Source: Lepeophtheirus salmonis (lineage: Eukaryota > Arthropoda > Copepoda > Siphonostomatoida > Caligidae). Taken from it: DNA of 64,000 bases. Both the position numbers and the translations under genes were made by a program. Of this stretch, positions 49,075-60,869 are shown one piece after another. Every line of letters starts with the position of its first letter. Positions within the stretch are counted from its first letter, which is position 1. The notes beneath the pieces were generated by a model, which saw nothing but the letters and a program-made list of their open reading frames with translations, did not search any database and had not been told where the DNA came from. The stretch covers positions 7,068,001 through 7,132,000 of the forward strand of contig NC_052136.2 of assembly GCF_016086655.4 (NCBI RefSeq). The letters are read 5' to 3'.

Positions 49075-49470
49075 TTACACATAACAAATAATTACAAGAA
49101 AATAAGAAGTTTGGAAGAAGATCCTTTGTGCACAAAAAGCATGCATATGTTTTCCTGGAGGAGCTTTAGTGGTTTTATTTTCCCCTTCAATTGAGTGACG
49201 ATTTATAGTCACAACCCGTGAAGGTATGATACCCATGTTGTGATTGCAGAATGTATCACCAAGTCCTGCAAAGTGAATAATATCCCCATCTGATGAAAAC
49301 ATCTTCTTGAGAATAAAGTGAGAGACTCCACCTAATCTGGAAAGAATATCATAGCTCATCTGAAGATGCAGGTAGAAAAAAGCATCGATGATGGTTGCTT
49401 TAATTGCTGGTGGAAAGGTTCTTGAAACTTGAAATACTTCATAAGTCCAGCTTTGGGAGTTTTCTGCATT
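49075..49470 (-). CDS. unrecognised coding-like frame, possible exon
   Basis: The minus strand is open from about 49470 to 49075. It reads WNNAENSQSWTYEVFQVSRT, FPPAIKATIIDAFFYLHLQM, SYDILSRLGGVSHFILKK, and later AGLGDTFCNHNMGIIPSRVV. The composition is ordinary for a globular protein and clearly unlike the surrounding AT-rich sequence. An in-frame TGA precedes it, so the exon start is unclear. I do not recognise the family. It lies just downstream of the mariner at 47.86-48.85 kb, on the opposite strand. Confidence 0.35.
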   Translation of the reverse strand, partial: NAENSQSWTYEVFQVSRTFPPAIKATIIDAFFYLHLQMSYDILSRLGGVSHFILKKMFSSDGDIIHFAGLGDTFCNHNMGIIPSRVVTINRHSIEGENKTTKAPPGKHMHAFCAQRIFFQTSYFLVIICYV

Positions 49471-50689
49471 GTTCCATCAACATGACTAGTTGATAATAAA
49501 ACTGGTGTAAGAAGTAGATACTTTAAAACTTAAATCACTATTATCCATGGCTAATGTCGTTGAAGTTTCATTTAAACATGTATCAATAAAGTTTATAATA
49601 TAATGAGTAACTTAAAACAAAGTAAGATTGTGATTTTTGTAATGTCTTGATAAAGCAGAATCAACTTATTATTTTAATATAGGGTGCAGAAGGAGTTGTA
49701 CTTTTCGGAGGTGTTACTTAATTTCCTCGAACAGAATTTGGTCTTGGTTTTTAATAATGATACAATTAAATGATGCAAGTTTTGTATATGTACTTTATGG
49801 GTTGAAATGAACCGTAAATTCAAAGTTTTTGGGTCTGACCTCACTTTTCCGATGGAAATTTATTATCAGTATTGGTTTTTTATGATGTCCTGACATATTA
49901 CTATACGCATTGATGCAAGTTTTGTCTATCTACATCATATAAAAAATATATGTATATAGATGAGATGTCCATTTTTTATTTACTGCAAAAAATTACAAAA
50001 TCGAAATTCTCGTTGAAAATTGCAAAATACTTTTTGTAGTAATTTTGAAAGAAAAGTTATAAATAGAATTTACTAGAATTGTAAAGACAAAAATAACTTT
50101 AATGTTTTCGTACTTGCAAAAACAAAAAATTATGAATAAAAAGTTTTTGAAGAATTTGAGTTATTTTATGTGTATATATTAAATAATTAAATCAACTATT
50201 TAGATTTTTTAAATACATAATAATTCAGTTTATGTTTTTTTATGCTGTATAATAACATCTTTCGCAATAAGTGAATTTATTTTTTAAAGAATCAATTGCC
50301 GGGGAAGATATCAAGGTTTCATGCAGCGTTTTTTGTTTTATGAGTTGCGTATTTATACAATTATTTATTAGAGATAAATTTTTTAATAATTAATTCCTCG
50401 GAACAATGTTTAGAAATCGACAAAACCTCAAGTCTATGAATTATATGTACAAATGTATGTATAATGTATATTATTATTCCTAATGTGGTTTCTATTTATT
50501 TTAACTAACTTTAATTAATTTATAGTGTGTGTTCGTTAATTGATATGTATGTTATATTTTCTCCATTTATCAATAAACAGTGATATTGTGTTGGAATAAA
50601 AAAATAATAATAACTTTTGGAACAAATCGATTTAATTTCATGAAACTTTTATATTAATATACCTAGACATACAGGTTTAATTCATTCTT

Positions 50690-50880
50690 AGACCGAGCTC
50701 GTAACTCAAAAAACTCATATGTCAAAGAAATTTATTCCATAAGAAATTTAAAAAAATTAAATCACTCTCGCGTCCCGTTATCAACTCTCGATCAGCTAGT
50801 AAGTCATTACAAATTTTTACTCGGAATCCGTTTCGTATCTCAAAAAACTCATATGTTGCGGCACTCGTATCTCAAGATAT
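50690..50880 (+). repeat. repeated GTAACTC/GTATCTCAAAAAACTCATATG motif
   Basis: CGTAACTCAAAAAACTCATA and CGTATCTCAAAAAACTCATA occur about 140 bp apart in one block, which also holds CTCGTATCTCAAG. This is an old duplicated repeat with no coding content. Confidence 0.45.
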
Positions 50881-50894
50881 AACATTAAATCTAT

Positions 50895-51095
50895 ATTAAT
50901 AAAGGAAGTTTAAATAAAATAAAATAAAATGTTTATCGTTCAGCATGTTTGAATGTATGTGTACTGGGTGCACTGTATATTTTTCTCCTTTTGAAGGTAT
51001 ATAATAAACATATTTTGATTTAAGAAATAACAATGTAGTCGTATTAATGAAATATTCCAGGCCTGTGCATATAGCTATATGTAGACGCCTACAAT
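50895..51095 (+). repeat. dispersed repeat, copy 3 (ACTGGGTGCACTG family)
   Basis: Includes tctatattaataaagg, TACTGGGTGCACTGTATA, TTTTGATTTAAGAAATAACA, ATGTAGTCGTATTAATGAAA and TATTCCAGGCCTGTGCATAT. This is the clearest full copy for deriving a consensus. Confidence 0.55.
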
Positions 51096-52280
51096 ATTGA
51101 TGTTATTTATTGTTAGCTATATTATATAGTTAGAGAAGGGATCCGAGTAAAGAAAAAACTCAGTATAGCGATTAGAAAAGAAAAAACGGTTGATGTAGTG
51201 TGTGCTCTTTCTTCTTTTTAGTTCATTTTTAACTAAGTCGTGGGCGTGTTAACATCTCCATTTAAAAGAAGAACTATCGCATATCTTTGGTGTTAATTGA
51301 TTTAAAAATGCATAATAAAATAAATGTAATTATATCATTTTCCTTACCATTATAGCAATAATTCATTTTCTCCCTTCAAAATCATATAACGGGCAGCGGA
51401 TATTAACAAGAGTCTTAACTTAGTAATACCCAAAAGTTGATAATCCTGTAGAGAAAAAAGCATGCAAGGAGAAGGGGGGGCGGGAGAAAGACTTATGGTA
51501 TCATTGTTTAAAATACTGATGTGATTATCAGCTGCCTGCTTAACTATGATTATTGAGGGTATAACGAAAGTATTTAATAGTAAAATGTTTAATGAAGATA
51601 TACTATGTATAATTAACTTAGGCGTGTTTTATCCGCTACAGTAGATTTGAAAACGTCACACTTCATGAAATTGTAATTCATGATGAACCATATTCTTAGA
51701 ATAATAATTAATGAAACGACAAAGTAGTATATATTGAAATATATTTGATGTTCCAAGTTTAAAAAAGAAGGCTTAAATTAAATATAATCTACATACTAAA
51801 AAATAAACCATCATACATTTATGTTAAATTTACAAAATTAAACAATCAGAATCATACAACTAATATTAACAATAAATTATAAATACAGAATAATGAAATA
51901 ATAGATTGATCCAAATAATATTTTCTTGGTCTGACATCGAAATTCAGATAAATTTGTCATAACTTTAGGTTACAAAACACAAGCCAGACTTGGACTTTAA
52001 TAAAAAGATCATCACCCCTTTTTCTTCATGTGGAAATTGCCATATACAATTGTTCACATGTTAGATATATCTCTACCGATGAGATCTAAATAATTATTAA
52101 TAATAAAGTAAATGTCAAAATCATAAAATTAGAAAATAACTATACTAATAAAAAAAATGTTCGGTTTAAATCCATCGTGAAGAATTAGTGCAAAAGCTAA
52201 TTATGGTTTAATGTACAGCGATATTACTCCTTATTAAGGGCATCAAAAAAGATCCCCCCCGTTATTTATGCTTATATATA

Positions 52281-53272
52281 TAGTTGATTATATTGTAGAG
52301 AAAAACGCGTGCAAGGAGAAGGGGGAAAAAAGACATATGGTATCATTGTTTAAAATACTGATGTGATTATCATCTGCCTACTTTATTATGATTTTTGATC
52401 GTATAACGAATGTATTTATTAGAAAATTGTTTAATGAAGATATACTACGTATAATTGACTTCGACGTTTTTTATCCGTTACAGTAGATTTGAAAACGTCA
52501 CACTCCATGAAATTGTAATTCATTATGAACCTTATTCTCAGAATAATAGCTAATGAAACGACAAAGTAGAGTATTTCGAAATATATTTGAAGTTCCAAGT
52601 TTAAAAAGAAGGCTTAAATTAAATATAATCTACATACTAAAAAATATACCATCATATATTTATGTATGTTAAATATACAAAATTAAACAATTGGAATCAT
52701 ATAACTAATAACGATAAATTACATATACAGAATATTGAAATAATAGATTGATCCAAAGAATATTTTCTTGTTCTGACATCGGAATTCAGTTAAATATGCC
52801 ATAACTTTAGGTTGCAAAACACAAGGTTATATTACATACAATAAGCATCCTTGTGAGATCAGAGTTAAAGTCTGACTTTATGTATTCATCGTTAAATTGA
52901 TTTTATAGATGAATATCCATGCTCTTGATATGAGATGAGGATAATGAGGGGCGTGTAATTTTAGACAGGGGACTAAAGGCACATTTATATCGACAAATCC
53001 GACAAACCATCTGTTTCTCATCCGGTAAGTATTTTCCAAATTCCTGGGCCTCCATTTTCATAAATCCAGACAGAAGGCGACGTTATTTTAAGCATTTTAT
53101 TCAGTTCTCTATCGACCATCCCCATCTAATATTATTATATTAATATTGAATAATAAAGGCGGGAATGATAACGTTCATGATTGATAGAAGAAGATGTATA
53201 TTATTTAATCAATGATGCCATAAGTATTTCTTCTCTTCTCCTCGCACGCTTTTCTATTCTTACCAAAATTAT
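52281..53272. mobile_element. inner copy of the long-inverted-repeat transposon
   Basis: The left arm (TGTAGAGAAAAACGCGTGCA onward, 52295-52826) matches the outer left arm almost base by base. The right arm (52827-53272) matches the outer right arm in reverse. The two arms abut at about 52827, so this is an internally deleted, non-autonomous copy about 990 bp long, nested in the outer element. Its right arm keeps only the start of the reading frame. Confidence 0.6.
52830..53055 (-). pseudogene. truncated BED-like reading frame in the inner copy
   Basis: The same protein start as in the outer copy (MEAQEFGKYLPDEKQMVCR) is here in one frame through the finger: VCRICRYKCAFSPLSK, then SHIKSMDIHL. 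A TAA replaces the following Lys codon, and the frame ends after RMLIVCNI at the arm junction near 52830. It shows the ancestral frame more cleanly than the outer copy but lacks everything downstream. Confidence 0.45.
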
Positions 53273-53348
53273 CACCCTTACTTATATAACAACATACTAT
53301 TATCATGAAGGATACGCACAATTGCTAATTATAATGCTACACCCAATG

Positions 53349-53600
53349 TAACTACCCCTGTTGTTGTGACCATTTAAGCAGTTGAATTATGAGTTTTCTG
53401 AACACCCTTTCTTGGAGCTTATCAACCATAGCTAATCCTTAAGTGATAAAAAAGGTAATATTTATTGACTATGTAATATTGGAAAAACTAATTATCATAA
53501 CCAAGTCTTTAAGTGAAGAAACTAGTGTCAGAAAAACTAGTTGCGAACCATCCAAAGCTACTACCCCCGTTGTTGTGACCATTTAAGCAGTTGTTTTTGC
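53349..53600 (+). repeat. direct repeat pair inside the long-inverted-repeat element
   Basis: AACTACCCCTGTTGTTGTGA, CCATTTAAGCAGTTG at about 53350 recurs as CTACTACCCCCGTTGTTGTG, ACCATTTAAGCAGTTG at about 53561. The 210 bp spacing lies in the unique segment between the inner copy and the outer right arm. Confidence 0.6.
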
Positions 53601-53820
53601 CATTTAAAGAGTAATGTATTATAATTGTTGATATTTTTAGCTAAAATAAAATAATATTTTATTGTTATTTTATAAAAAATGAATACTTACTGTTAGATGG
53701 TACAAAATTCAGAACTTCATTTCGAAATTAGTAAATATTTTATACTTTTTACTGATAATTTTGATCGTAATTTGGTGTGGATGATTCAAAACATGCTGAA
53801 AATTATCGCAACTTCATAAT

Positions 53821-54175
53821 TTACAATGGGGGTGTTTCATCATTTCCAACATCCTCCATTAACTTAATGATGGTTCCTCGGAAAGGGATGGGGTTACTCG
53901 TGTAAATGTCTATAAATTTTTTAAACGTAGGATGATTACCAATGGATATATTACATCCAATAAGCATCTTTGTGAGATCCTAGTTAAAGTCTGCTTGATG
54001 TATTCATCATTGACTTGAGTTTTTAAATGAATATCCATGCTCCTGATATGAGATGAAGATAATGAGTGGTGTTTAATTCTAGACGGGGGACTAAAGGCAC
54101 AATTATATCGACACAAATCTGACAAGCCATCTGTTTCTCGTCGGATAAGTATTTTCCAAATTCATGGGCCTCCAT
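53821..54175 (-). pseudogene. BED/CGGBP1-like zinc-finger reading frame of the transposon
   Basis: On the minus strand an ATG at 54175 opens MEAHEFGKYLSDEKQMACQIC. After a two-base insertion relative to the inner copy it continues YNCAFSPPSRIKHHS...HIRSMDIHL. The C-x2-C and H-x5-H spacing is BED-finger-like. It then reads DLTKMLIGCNISIGNHPTFK and KFIDIYT, which matches the DL..mL..cNIp...p.F..Fl..Y pattern I know from CGGBP1-like and hAT transposase N-termini. It ends at a TAA at 53821. The frameshift and one stop make it dead. The catalytic part of a transposase was not found. Confidence 0.45.
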
Positions 54176-54352
54176 TTCCAGATATCCAGACAGAAGGAGA
54201 CGTTATTTTAGGCATTTTATTCAGTTTACTATCCACTATCAGTATGGAATGTTAATATTGAACAATAAAGACGGGAAGTAATCACTCGTTCATGATAGAG
54301 GAAGATGTTTATTATTTTAGTCAATAAACAATGATACCATAAGTCTTTCTTC

Positions 54353-54370
54353 CCCCCCCCCCCCACCCTC
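54353..54370. repeat. poly-C run in the transposon's inverted repeat
   Basis: A run of about 14 C, then ACCCTCCCC, lies within the right inverted repeat. The left repeat has the matching shorter poly-G (GGGGGGGCGGG) at 51474. Length differences between the arms suggest slippage. Confidence 0.6.
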
Positions 54371-54479
54371 CCCTTGCACACGTTTTTCTCTACAGGATTA
54401 TCAGCTTTGGTAATACCATATGTCTCGCTCTCGCCTTTTCCTTGCTCTCTTAAATATTTCCCGTCTCTAGATACAGCGT

Positions 54480-54600
54480 CCAACGAGGTTCACTGTATTT
54501 AGTACTCCCTTATGTAAATCACATAAATATTTTTGATATCGGAAGTAATAATGATGTAGTCCTTATAATATTCGAGGCGTGTGTGTATAACAAGAGTACT
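54480..54600 (+). repeat. dispersed repeat, copy 4 (ACTGGGTGCACTG family)
   Basis: GGTTCACTGTATTTAGTACT, CCCTTATGTAAATCACATAA, ATATTTTTGATATCGG, ATGATGTAGTCCTTATAATA and GAGGCGTGTGTGTATAAC follow the family order. It begins about 60 bp after the end of the long-inverted-repeat element. Confidence 0.45.
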
Positions 54601-54759
54601 TTTTCCGTTTGTTTTAGTTCATAATTCACATGCTAAAAAAGTTAAGATTTTAATAAAATGTAAACGTTGGTATGTTAATATGAATTTTGTTTGTTTATAA
54701 ATGTGAGCATTCCCTTAGACGAAAGTACTCATCACTCATTGTCATCCCAAAATATTAAT

Positions 54760-55210
54760 ATTTTTTTCTCAAAATCTTATTATTATTATATTCTTGAGGA
54801 GATAACACGTCACATGAATTGACATAAGTAGTGATGTAAATTATGTAGTTTTATTTTTGCTGTCACATTTTTTTTTGTTTGGAATTGGTAATTAGAAGCA
54901 TGACTTTTCAATCTTTCCGAATTGAGCAATCTTGTGTGCTCATAAAAAACGGAGCATAATCCGTAGCATTTGTTGCAGATTTATAATTGTATGTATTAGT
55001 TAGACTCGGAGTAGATTTGGGATCGTCATCGTGGTAATTCTTGCCAAATTCCTTTTTTATTTCCTTCTCCCCCTCCCCTTTGTCACAGCTGATTTCAATT
55101 TGTCTTCTCCAAGACATTTTTCAAATTGTCAGGGTTACCATGTTGATTTCTGTTTTTGTTTTTTTGTAACATCACCATGATTTTCGTCACTAGAAATAAG
55201 TTTTATTGTA
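54760..55210 (+). repeat. large dispersed repeat family, longest copy
   Basis: Order of landmarks: TTATTATTATATTCTTGAGG, CACATGAATTGACATAAGTA, GTGTGCTCATAAAAAACGGA, GCATTTGTTGCAGATTTATA, TTAGTTAGACTCGGAGTAGA, GTGGTAATTCTTGCC, TTCTCCCCCTCCCC, CACAGCTGATTTCAATTTGT. Partial copies sit at 660-900, 27055-27310, 36650-36840 and 42760-42960 (same orientation) and 31610-31760 and 46440-46580 (reverse). No protein is encoded. It may be a SINE- or MITE-like family, or pieces of a larger element. Confidence 0.5.
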
Positions 55211-56271
55211 TTGAGTAATTACGTTTGCATACTTTTTTCCCAAACCCTGCAAGATATTTATGATCTTACTAATTACTAGCGGTAGTACACAACATTCCTT
55301 AGAGTTATTAAGTAAAGACGAATATTACTTTTACAGTATATATTTCCTTCATTTTATATAAAAGCTTACTCCCCCCCAAAATAGCCAGTGTTACTTTACG
55401 TTTTTTATGAGCACACTCACTCATATTTACAATTAATATATTGATGTTTTGTCCCGTATTATCAAAATAATATTGATATAATTAATAAAAACTTTAGAAA
55501 TAAATACAATTTGTAGGTTGGCAACTACAAAAAAACTCACACGCACATATTACTTAGGATTTACAATCTAGATATCTAACTTACTATTATTTTCTTTTCT
55601 TTTTAAACACCCACTCTTCATGAAAAAATTACGAGAAATAACAATTGCTGCATATGTTAAAATGGCAAAGAAAAAAAAAGTAAAAGTGACAAAGTGGAAA
55701 AATAGCACAAGATTTTCATCAGTAATTATAACCAAGCTTGTGTCAGAAAAAAAGAAAGTTTGTTGTGATGAGCTAATACAGTTAGAAGATTCGGAAATGC
55801 TCTCGAAGGTGGAGTCGTAGGACACTACGAGAAAATAACAGACGTAAGGGAGCTCAGTACAGTAGAAGCTATCTGAAATCGGAGTAGAAAGATGATAATT
55901 ATGGTCTTTGTCTTTTCATGCAACTTTTTGTTTCTTACTAAGAAATTTGTAAATGAGAAAAAATACATCATTAATAAATAACACTCCATTCAAATGTTTA
56001 AGTACCGAACCATCTTTTGCAAAACATACGGGAGACCCCATTTTTTTAGCTTAACACCTTAAAATTCATAATATAATTTTCACAGATACGCTAAAAATAT
56101 GATATTAAGTGAAAAAAAAATTGAATTCACTGATACTCTCGTTCTCGCACATAGAAAAAATTAAACCCTTGCCAACGCAGTATCCCATAGTGTTAAATGT
56201 CAAAAATCTGTTTATTCTATTATATAATATTAGAGTCTATACATATGGGAGCACACAAATATTTATTTGAG

Positions 56272-56421
56272 CAGTGGTTCTCAAACTAGTGATGCACGAA
56301 CTTCATGTGGTAAAGGAACGTTGTAAATAGGTTTAGGCCCTTGTATTGTGTATTTATTTGATTATAATCGTGATACTTGGAGATAATGTGGGACACACTA
56401 AAAAAAGTTTTAGAACCACTC
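56272..56421. mobile_element. hAT-like MITE
   Basis: CAGTGGTTCTCAAACTAGTG on the left and the reverse of AAAGTTTTAGAACCACTC on the right form terminal inverted repeats around a 150 bp non-coding body. These ends are a common pattern for hAT-derived MITEs. Flanking 8-mers do not match. A possible further right-end relic (CAGTTTGAGAACTACTAG) lies at about 2785-2805. Confidence 0.5.
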
Positions 56422-59400
56422 TACCAATAAGAGCTTTTGAATATATTATACAAAATCATGAAATGACAATTTATATTTTTTAAATTTACTCAAATAAAAG
56501 TGAGCAAGTTTCTCTTGTTACTTGGATTATTGATAGCTCTAAAAAAGTTGTTTTTCTTTTTATTTTAAACATGAATAGTTTAAAATAGAAACTAAATGAA
56601 AAAATGGAAAACTAAAAAGACTTATCTTAAGACAAAATCCTTTATCATCTTTAGGATTAAAAACAAAAGTGACAATTAAACATAGGACAAGTATAATCTC
56701 AATGGTTGAGGGGAGGTGTAACAGGAAATAGGATTAAAAAAATTAAGGGTGCAAAAGTTTTTAAGAAAATTTGTCCGACTTCAAAATAAAATAAAATATC
56801 AATTGTGACCTACAAAAATAATGGTAGATTAAATGTAAGATGAAATTCAATTTCTGTACTTATAAAAATCAGATTCAGGTATTCTGGAGAACATACAAAA
56901 TTAGTGAAATGATAACTTTCTTTTTGAGAAGATAATAAATTATTATTTTGATTTTATAACTATATTTTTATTTAATTAATGATTGACAACTAGTCTTAAT
57001 TTATTTTAGGTCGTTCAGTTATTGGAATTAGTGTAATAATTTAAAAAGACTAGAAATATCAAACGTGGAACACTACAAATAATATTTTAATAAATGAAAT
57101 AAGTCATTGGTGGTTGCATAGCGAATAAATACATGTAGCAAAGCTGTATATTTACTTGCTTTTTTGAAGAAAAAGTATGATGATGTTACGGAACAAGAAA
57201 CAATTATTAGAATAAACAGCTTATATCAAACCATTTCTGATCTAACTTAATTAATTTCCGATAAAAAAATATCATTTGTTTTGGAGCGATACATGATAGG
57301 ATTTTCAAACAAAAATAATAATTATAGAACTGAACAAGAATTAATTTGATTTGTTACTTTATGGGTGAAATACTCTATATCGAGTGATCAATGTAATGAT
57401 CATGAGTTATTCCAATTAAAGATTCATAGCATTCATATCGAAATATAATGTAGTACATAAATATCCGGAAGTAAAAGTTGAACTTGCTGTTACAATAAAT
57501 TATCAGAATAAATTTGAAATGAAATACATATCAACACAACTTCATTAAGTGAGGTGCTTTCAGCTTTAGTAGGGCGATAATAACGATTTGTTGCACTAAA
57601 ATAGGGAAATTATGGATTAGTTAATGCGTAACATGTTGAATAATCAGAATTGCATTAAGTGCTGTTTAAAAAGTTGTTACCTGATTCAGGAAAGGGGATC
57701 CCTGCTTTAATATATGTTTTTTTTTTACAAAAGCTGTCATAATTATTCTTGTATTATTTTTTATCATTACTACACCATCGTAAAGTCAATGGAGTCCAAA
57801 AGTAAATTAGTGCTGTCAAAGATTAAGGAAGAACTTGCAAAAAAGGATTTCATGCCTTAGACGAGACTACAGGTAAATCCAGACATTATTTATTTTTCTA
57901 TGGCACGGAGCATGAGGACTTATACTTGAAACAAGAAAAAGCCAAAGCATGATTACACGGGACCACCAAAAAAAATCCCAAGAATGATGACTTGGACTTG
58001 ACCTAAAGACTGAAAAGGTTTATACTGAGTATCTATTATTTAGAGTGAGTAATCAATAATTATTTCTAAGGAGTATGAAGAGGATCTGTAATGATCATGC
58101 AAAATAACTAATGGGAATTATTAATTTAGGTTGATACGAGTATATTATTATATCTATATAGGTTTATTGATGATAGTCTCGACGAAAATTGTAGCGGCCT
58201 CATTCATTAGTAGATATTAAGTTGTGCGTACAAGTTTCACTATAAAAAAGGTCTTATATGTCGTGAATGGGTAATATTATTATTGTTGATTTATACATTG
58301 CATCACTGGCAATCAATCGCTTTCGATTACCAGAATTAAGAAACAAAGTTTTTACTTCATTTGGTATTTTCGAAGTAATTCGAAGATAGCGCTGCTATTC
58401 TCTTGAGAACATGAGAGAGTCTAGTGACATTCAATATCATTTGGAAGTTTTGCATAAGGTTTTTGACTGATTTTATAATATAATCTGTACCATCGATGAT
58501 GAAAACCTTCCGTCACTTGTGACATAAATCTGAACCAAACATGTTGTTAAGACTTATGACTTCAGTTGTTCTATTGTCAGCCTTCTTAACATCTTTCAAG
58601 TTTATTAAATATGAGCAACTTAATAATGACCACACATTGTACCAATCAATACTATAGTCATTAATAATAGTTTCGTCCAAGTTCGATCATCATGTCTTAC
58701 AAGTTTTTTCGTAATCTTTGACGACACTACTTTACTTAGGGACTCCAATTACATTGCGAAGGTGCAGCGAATGGCTTTGATACTATAAATTTTCATAAAT
58801 TTTAGAAGCATTGGATGGCTATCAATATGAGTGAGACATTGTAGGAAAAATAAATCTTGCTCATATCTGACCTAAAATTAGAAGGATCAGGACTGGAATT
58901 AGTTATATACTTTGAATAAAGCTTCATATTATTATCGTCAAAACAGTTTTTCTTTTGTTTTTGAAATACGAATTTTCTAAATTCTCCAACCCGTGGATAG
59001 CATTATTTTCCACTCTGTGAATAATTCACACTTAGGTTCTGTATCAATAATAAAACTATAAAATTTTTGAGGTTAAAGGTGCATATTGAAGCAGATATTG
59101 TATATATAAATTTATAGGGGAGTTTGAAGTATCTTTGATAATACATAGACTTGTCAAAAATGAACCACTGCCATATAAAAATCTAAAGAAATCAAATTTA
59201 AAACACTATTTTCAAAACTTTTAATGAATTAGAAAAGGGAGATCAAATCCAAACACAAGAGGTAATACAACAATTACTGAATGTAAAGTAATATATAGAT
59301 GAAAATAAGTTAGATGATCTTCTCCAACTCTGAGGACTCTTTCAAGTCTCACCATCAAAAAATGAAATTTTCCAACAAAATATTTCACCAAACAATCAAC

Positions 59401-59648
59401 AATTTCATGATTGATTACCTAAATCACAAATGAGGATGTTGATTGATTCGATCGGATAAGTCCTTAACACGTCGTTACCTTGATTATGTCACGCAACCTT
59501 TCTTCTAAAAAGAAACAGAAAAAAGCTCGACATCATCGGATAGTTAGCCAAATAAGTCAATCACAGAAATTGCTTATATCTCTTATGTACTCCCAGACTA
59601 TCACCCTCATATTATTTCTTCACCTATTTTAAAATGAATTATATTATA

Positions 59649-60750
59649 CAGGGAGCGGGAATCAAATTGTCGCCAAAATATTTTTCTACAAAAAACAACA
59701 CAAAATATACATTTTTTAACTTTTTTATTGAAAATTAAAACTATGACGAGCATATAGGTATAGAGTAGCCATTCATTCAATATAATCACCGTTGGCATCA
59801 ATAACTGCCTCAATACGGCCTCTGAACCGGCCGCAGGCTCTTCTGACCATCTCATTGTCCATCTTGCCGAATACCTCCTTGATGGAGTCCATCAGGCTGG
59901 CCTTGGTGCTATGGGGATGTCTGTTGGTATGTCTCTCAACATAGCCCCAGGCAAAATAGTCCAAAGGATTAAGGTCGGAAGAGTTAGGAGACCACAAATC
60001 CTTGGTTACGACGTCATAAAAGTTCTCGGTTAACCAATGCATAGAGATTTTGTACACATAGCAGGGTGCTGAGTGCTATTGCAACATGCAGGGCCTGTCT
60101 CCGACCACCCCTTGTATCCAGGGCAGAACCACCTTCTCCATAACATCCAGGTAGACCTCTGTATTGACCTTTAGAACTGTTTCAAACATGTAGGGAGACA
60201 TAACATGACCTTCACTGCTGACCACCCCGAACACTATGACTATTGCAGACAACTTGGTCTTCATTACCTTCCTGACATGGTTGGTGCAGGTGGCTATCCA
60301 CCTGTTGTTCTACTTGTTGACCTTCTGATCTTGACAGAAATTCTTTTCATCCGAGAAAAACCACAGCATCCCGGGCTACTTTGGGTGATTGAGCTTGTTG
60401 AGCAATTTTGTTGACTTCATCAGCCTGTTGTCCTTTGCCTTCTGGGTCAAGATCTGGCCCACCTGCATATTGTAGCTCCTGCAACTTAAATCCTCAGATA
60501 CACAGTCCCTTATTGTTTTCTCATGGCAGCCCAGATCCCTCACCATGGCCTTCATAGACCTTCTTCACCTTGTCGACAAAGTCGGTGTCCCTGACCTTCC
60601 TGTCGGCATACTCCTCCTTGGTTGCCCTCTTTATGGTGGCATCAATATCCCAGGTGTCCTCTAGCTTCTTACGGATACGCTGAACAGTCCGTAAATTCAC
60701 TCCTAAGGTTGAAGCAATCGTTGAATTGGAGATTTCACTTATTATTTTTT
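59649..60750 (-). mobile_element. mariner-like element (DD37D), inactivated
   Basis: The 3' terminal repeat CAGGGAGCGGGAATCAAATT, then GTCGCC, begins at 59649 after TA. The minus strand encodes an N-terminal helix-turn-helix (STLGVNLRTVQRIRKKLED), a second helical part (VRDLGCHEKTIRDCVSEDL), and the first catalytic block FFSDEKNF. The middle part is MKTKLSAIVIVFGVVSSEGH (60264-60076). Where QQDSAP is expected it reads Q, stop, HSAPCY, so the second Asp is His. The third block is SDLNPLDYFAWG, and the C-terminus is IEAVIDANGDYIE. Other stops interrupt HPK*PG and VNK*NNRW. The 5' terminal repeat was not found. Confidence 0.8.
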
Positions 60751-60869
60751 ATCAAAAAGAATAAATTATGAAATAGCCATGACGTATCTAAAGGGCTCTA
60801 TGGAAAGAGCGGTTAAGGAAAAAATAAACAATCCAATCTAAAAATAAGGAAGACTATGTTCTTAATACC

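Larger units (their letters stand above)
51423..54416. mobile_element. long-inverted-repeat DNA transposon, outer copy
   Basis: The left end TAATACCCAAAAGTTGATAA, then TCCTGTAGAGAAAAA, continues through GCATGCAAGGAGAAGGGGG and AGACTTATGGTATCATTG. It is repeated in reverse at the right end (54300-54416), giving inverted repeats of roughly 95 bp around about 3.0 kb. The left arm is 51423-51985 and the right arm about 53930-54416. Between them sit a complete shorter related copy (52281-53272) and unique stretches at 51986-52280 and 53273-53929. The right arm encodes a BED/CGGBP1-like reading frame. The long terminal repeats are unlike typical hAT elements, so the class is open. Confidence 0.6.
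54605..59640. other. gene-poor stretch
   Basis: Contains the long dispersed-repeat copy (54.76-55.21 kb) and the hAT-like MITE at 56.27 kb. A lysine-rich 66-codon frame at 55620-55820 (MAKKKKVKVTKWKN...) and a short one near 57790 (MESKSKLVLSKIKEELAKKD) have no recognisable family. Nothing else stands out. Confidence 0.35.

Noticed and set aside
51423..54416. bacterial-type or CRISPR-like repeat array
   Set aside because: The repeats are two pairs of inverted transposon arms, not regularly spaced direct repeats.
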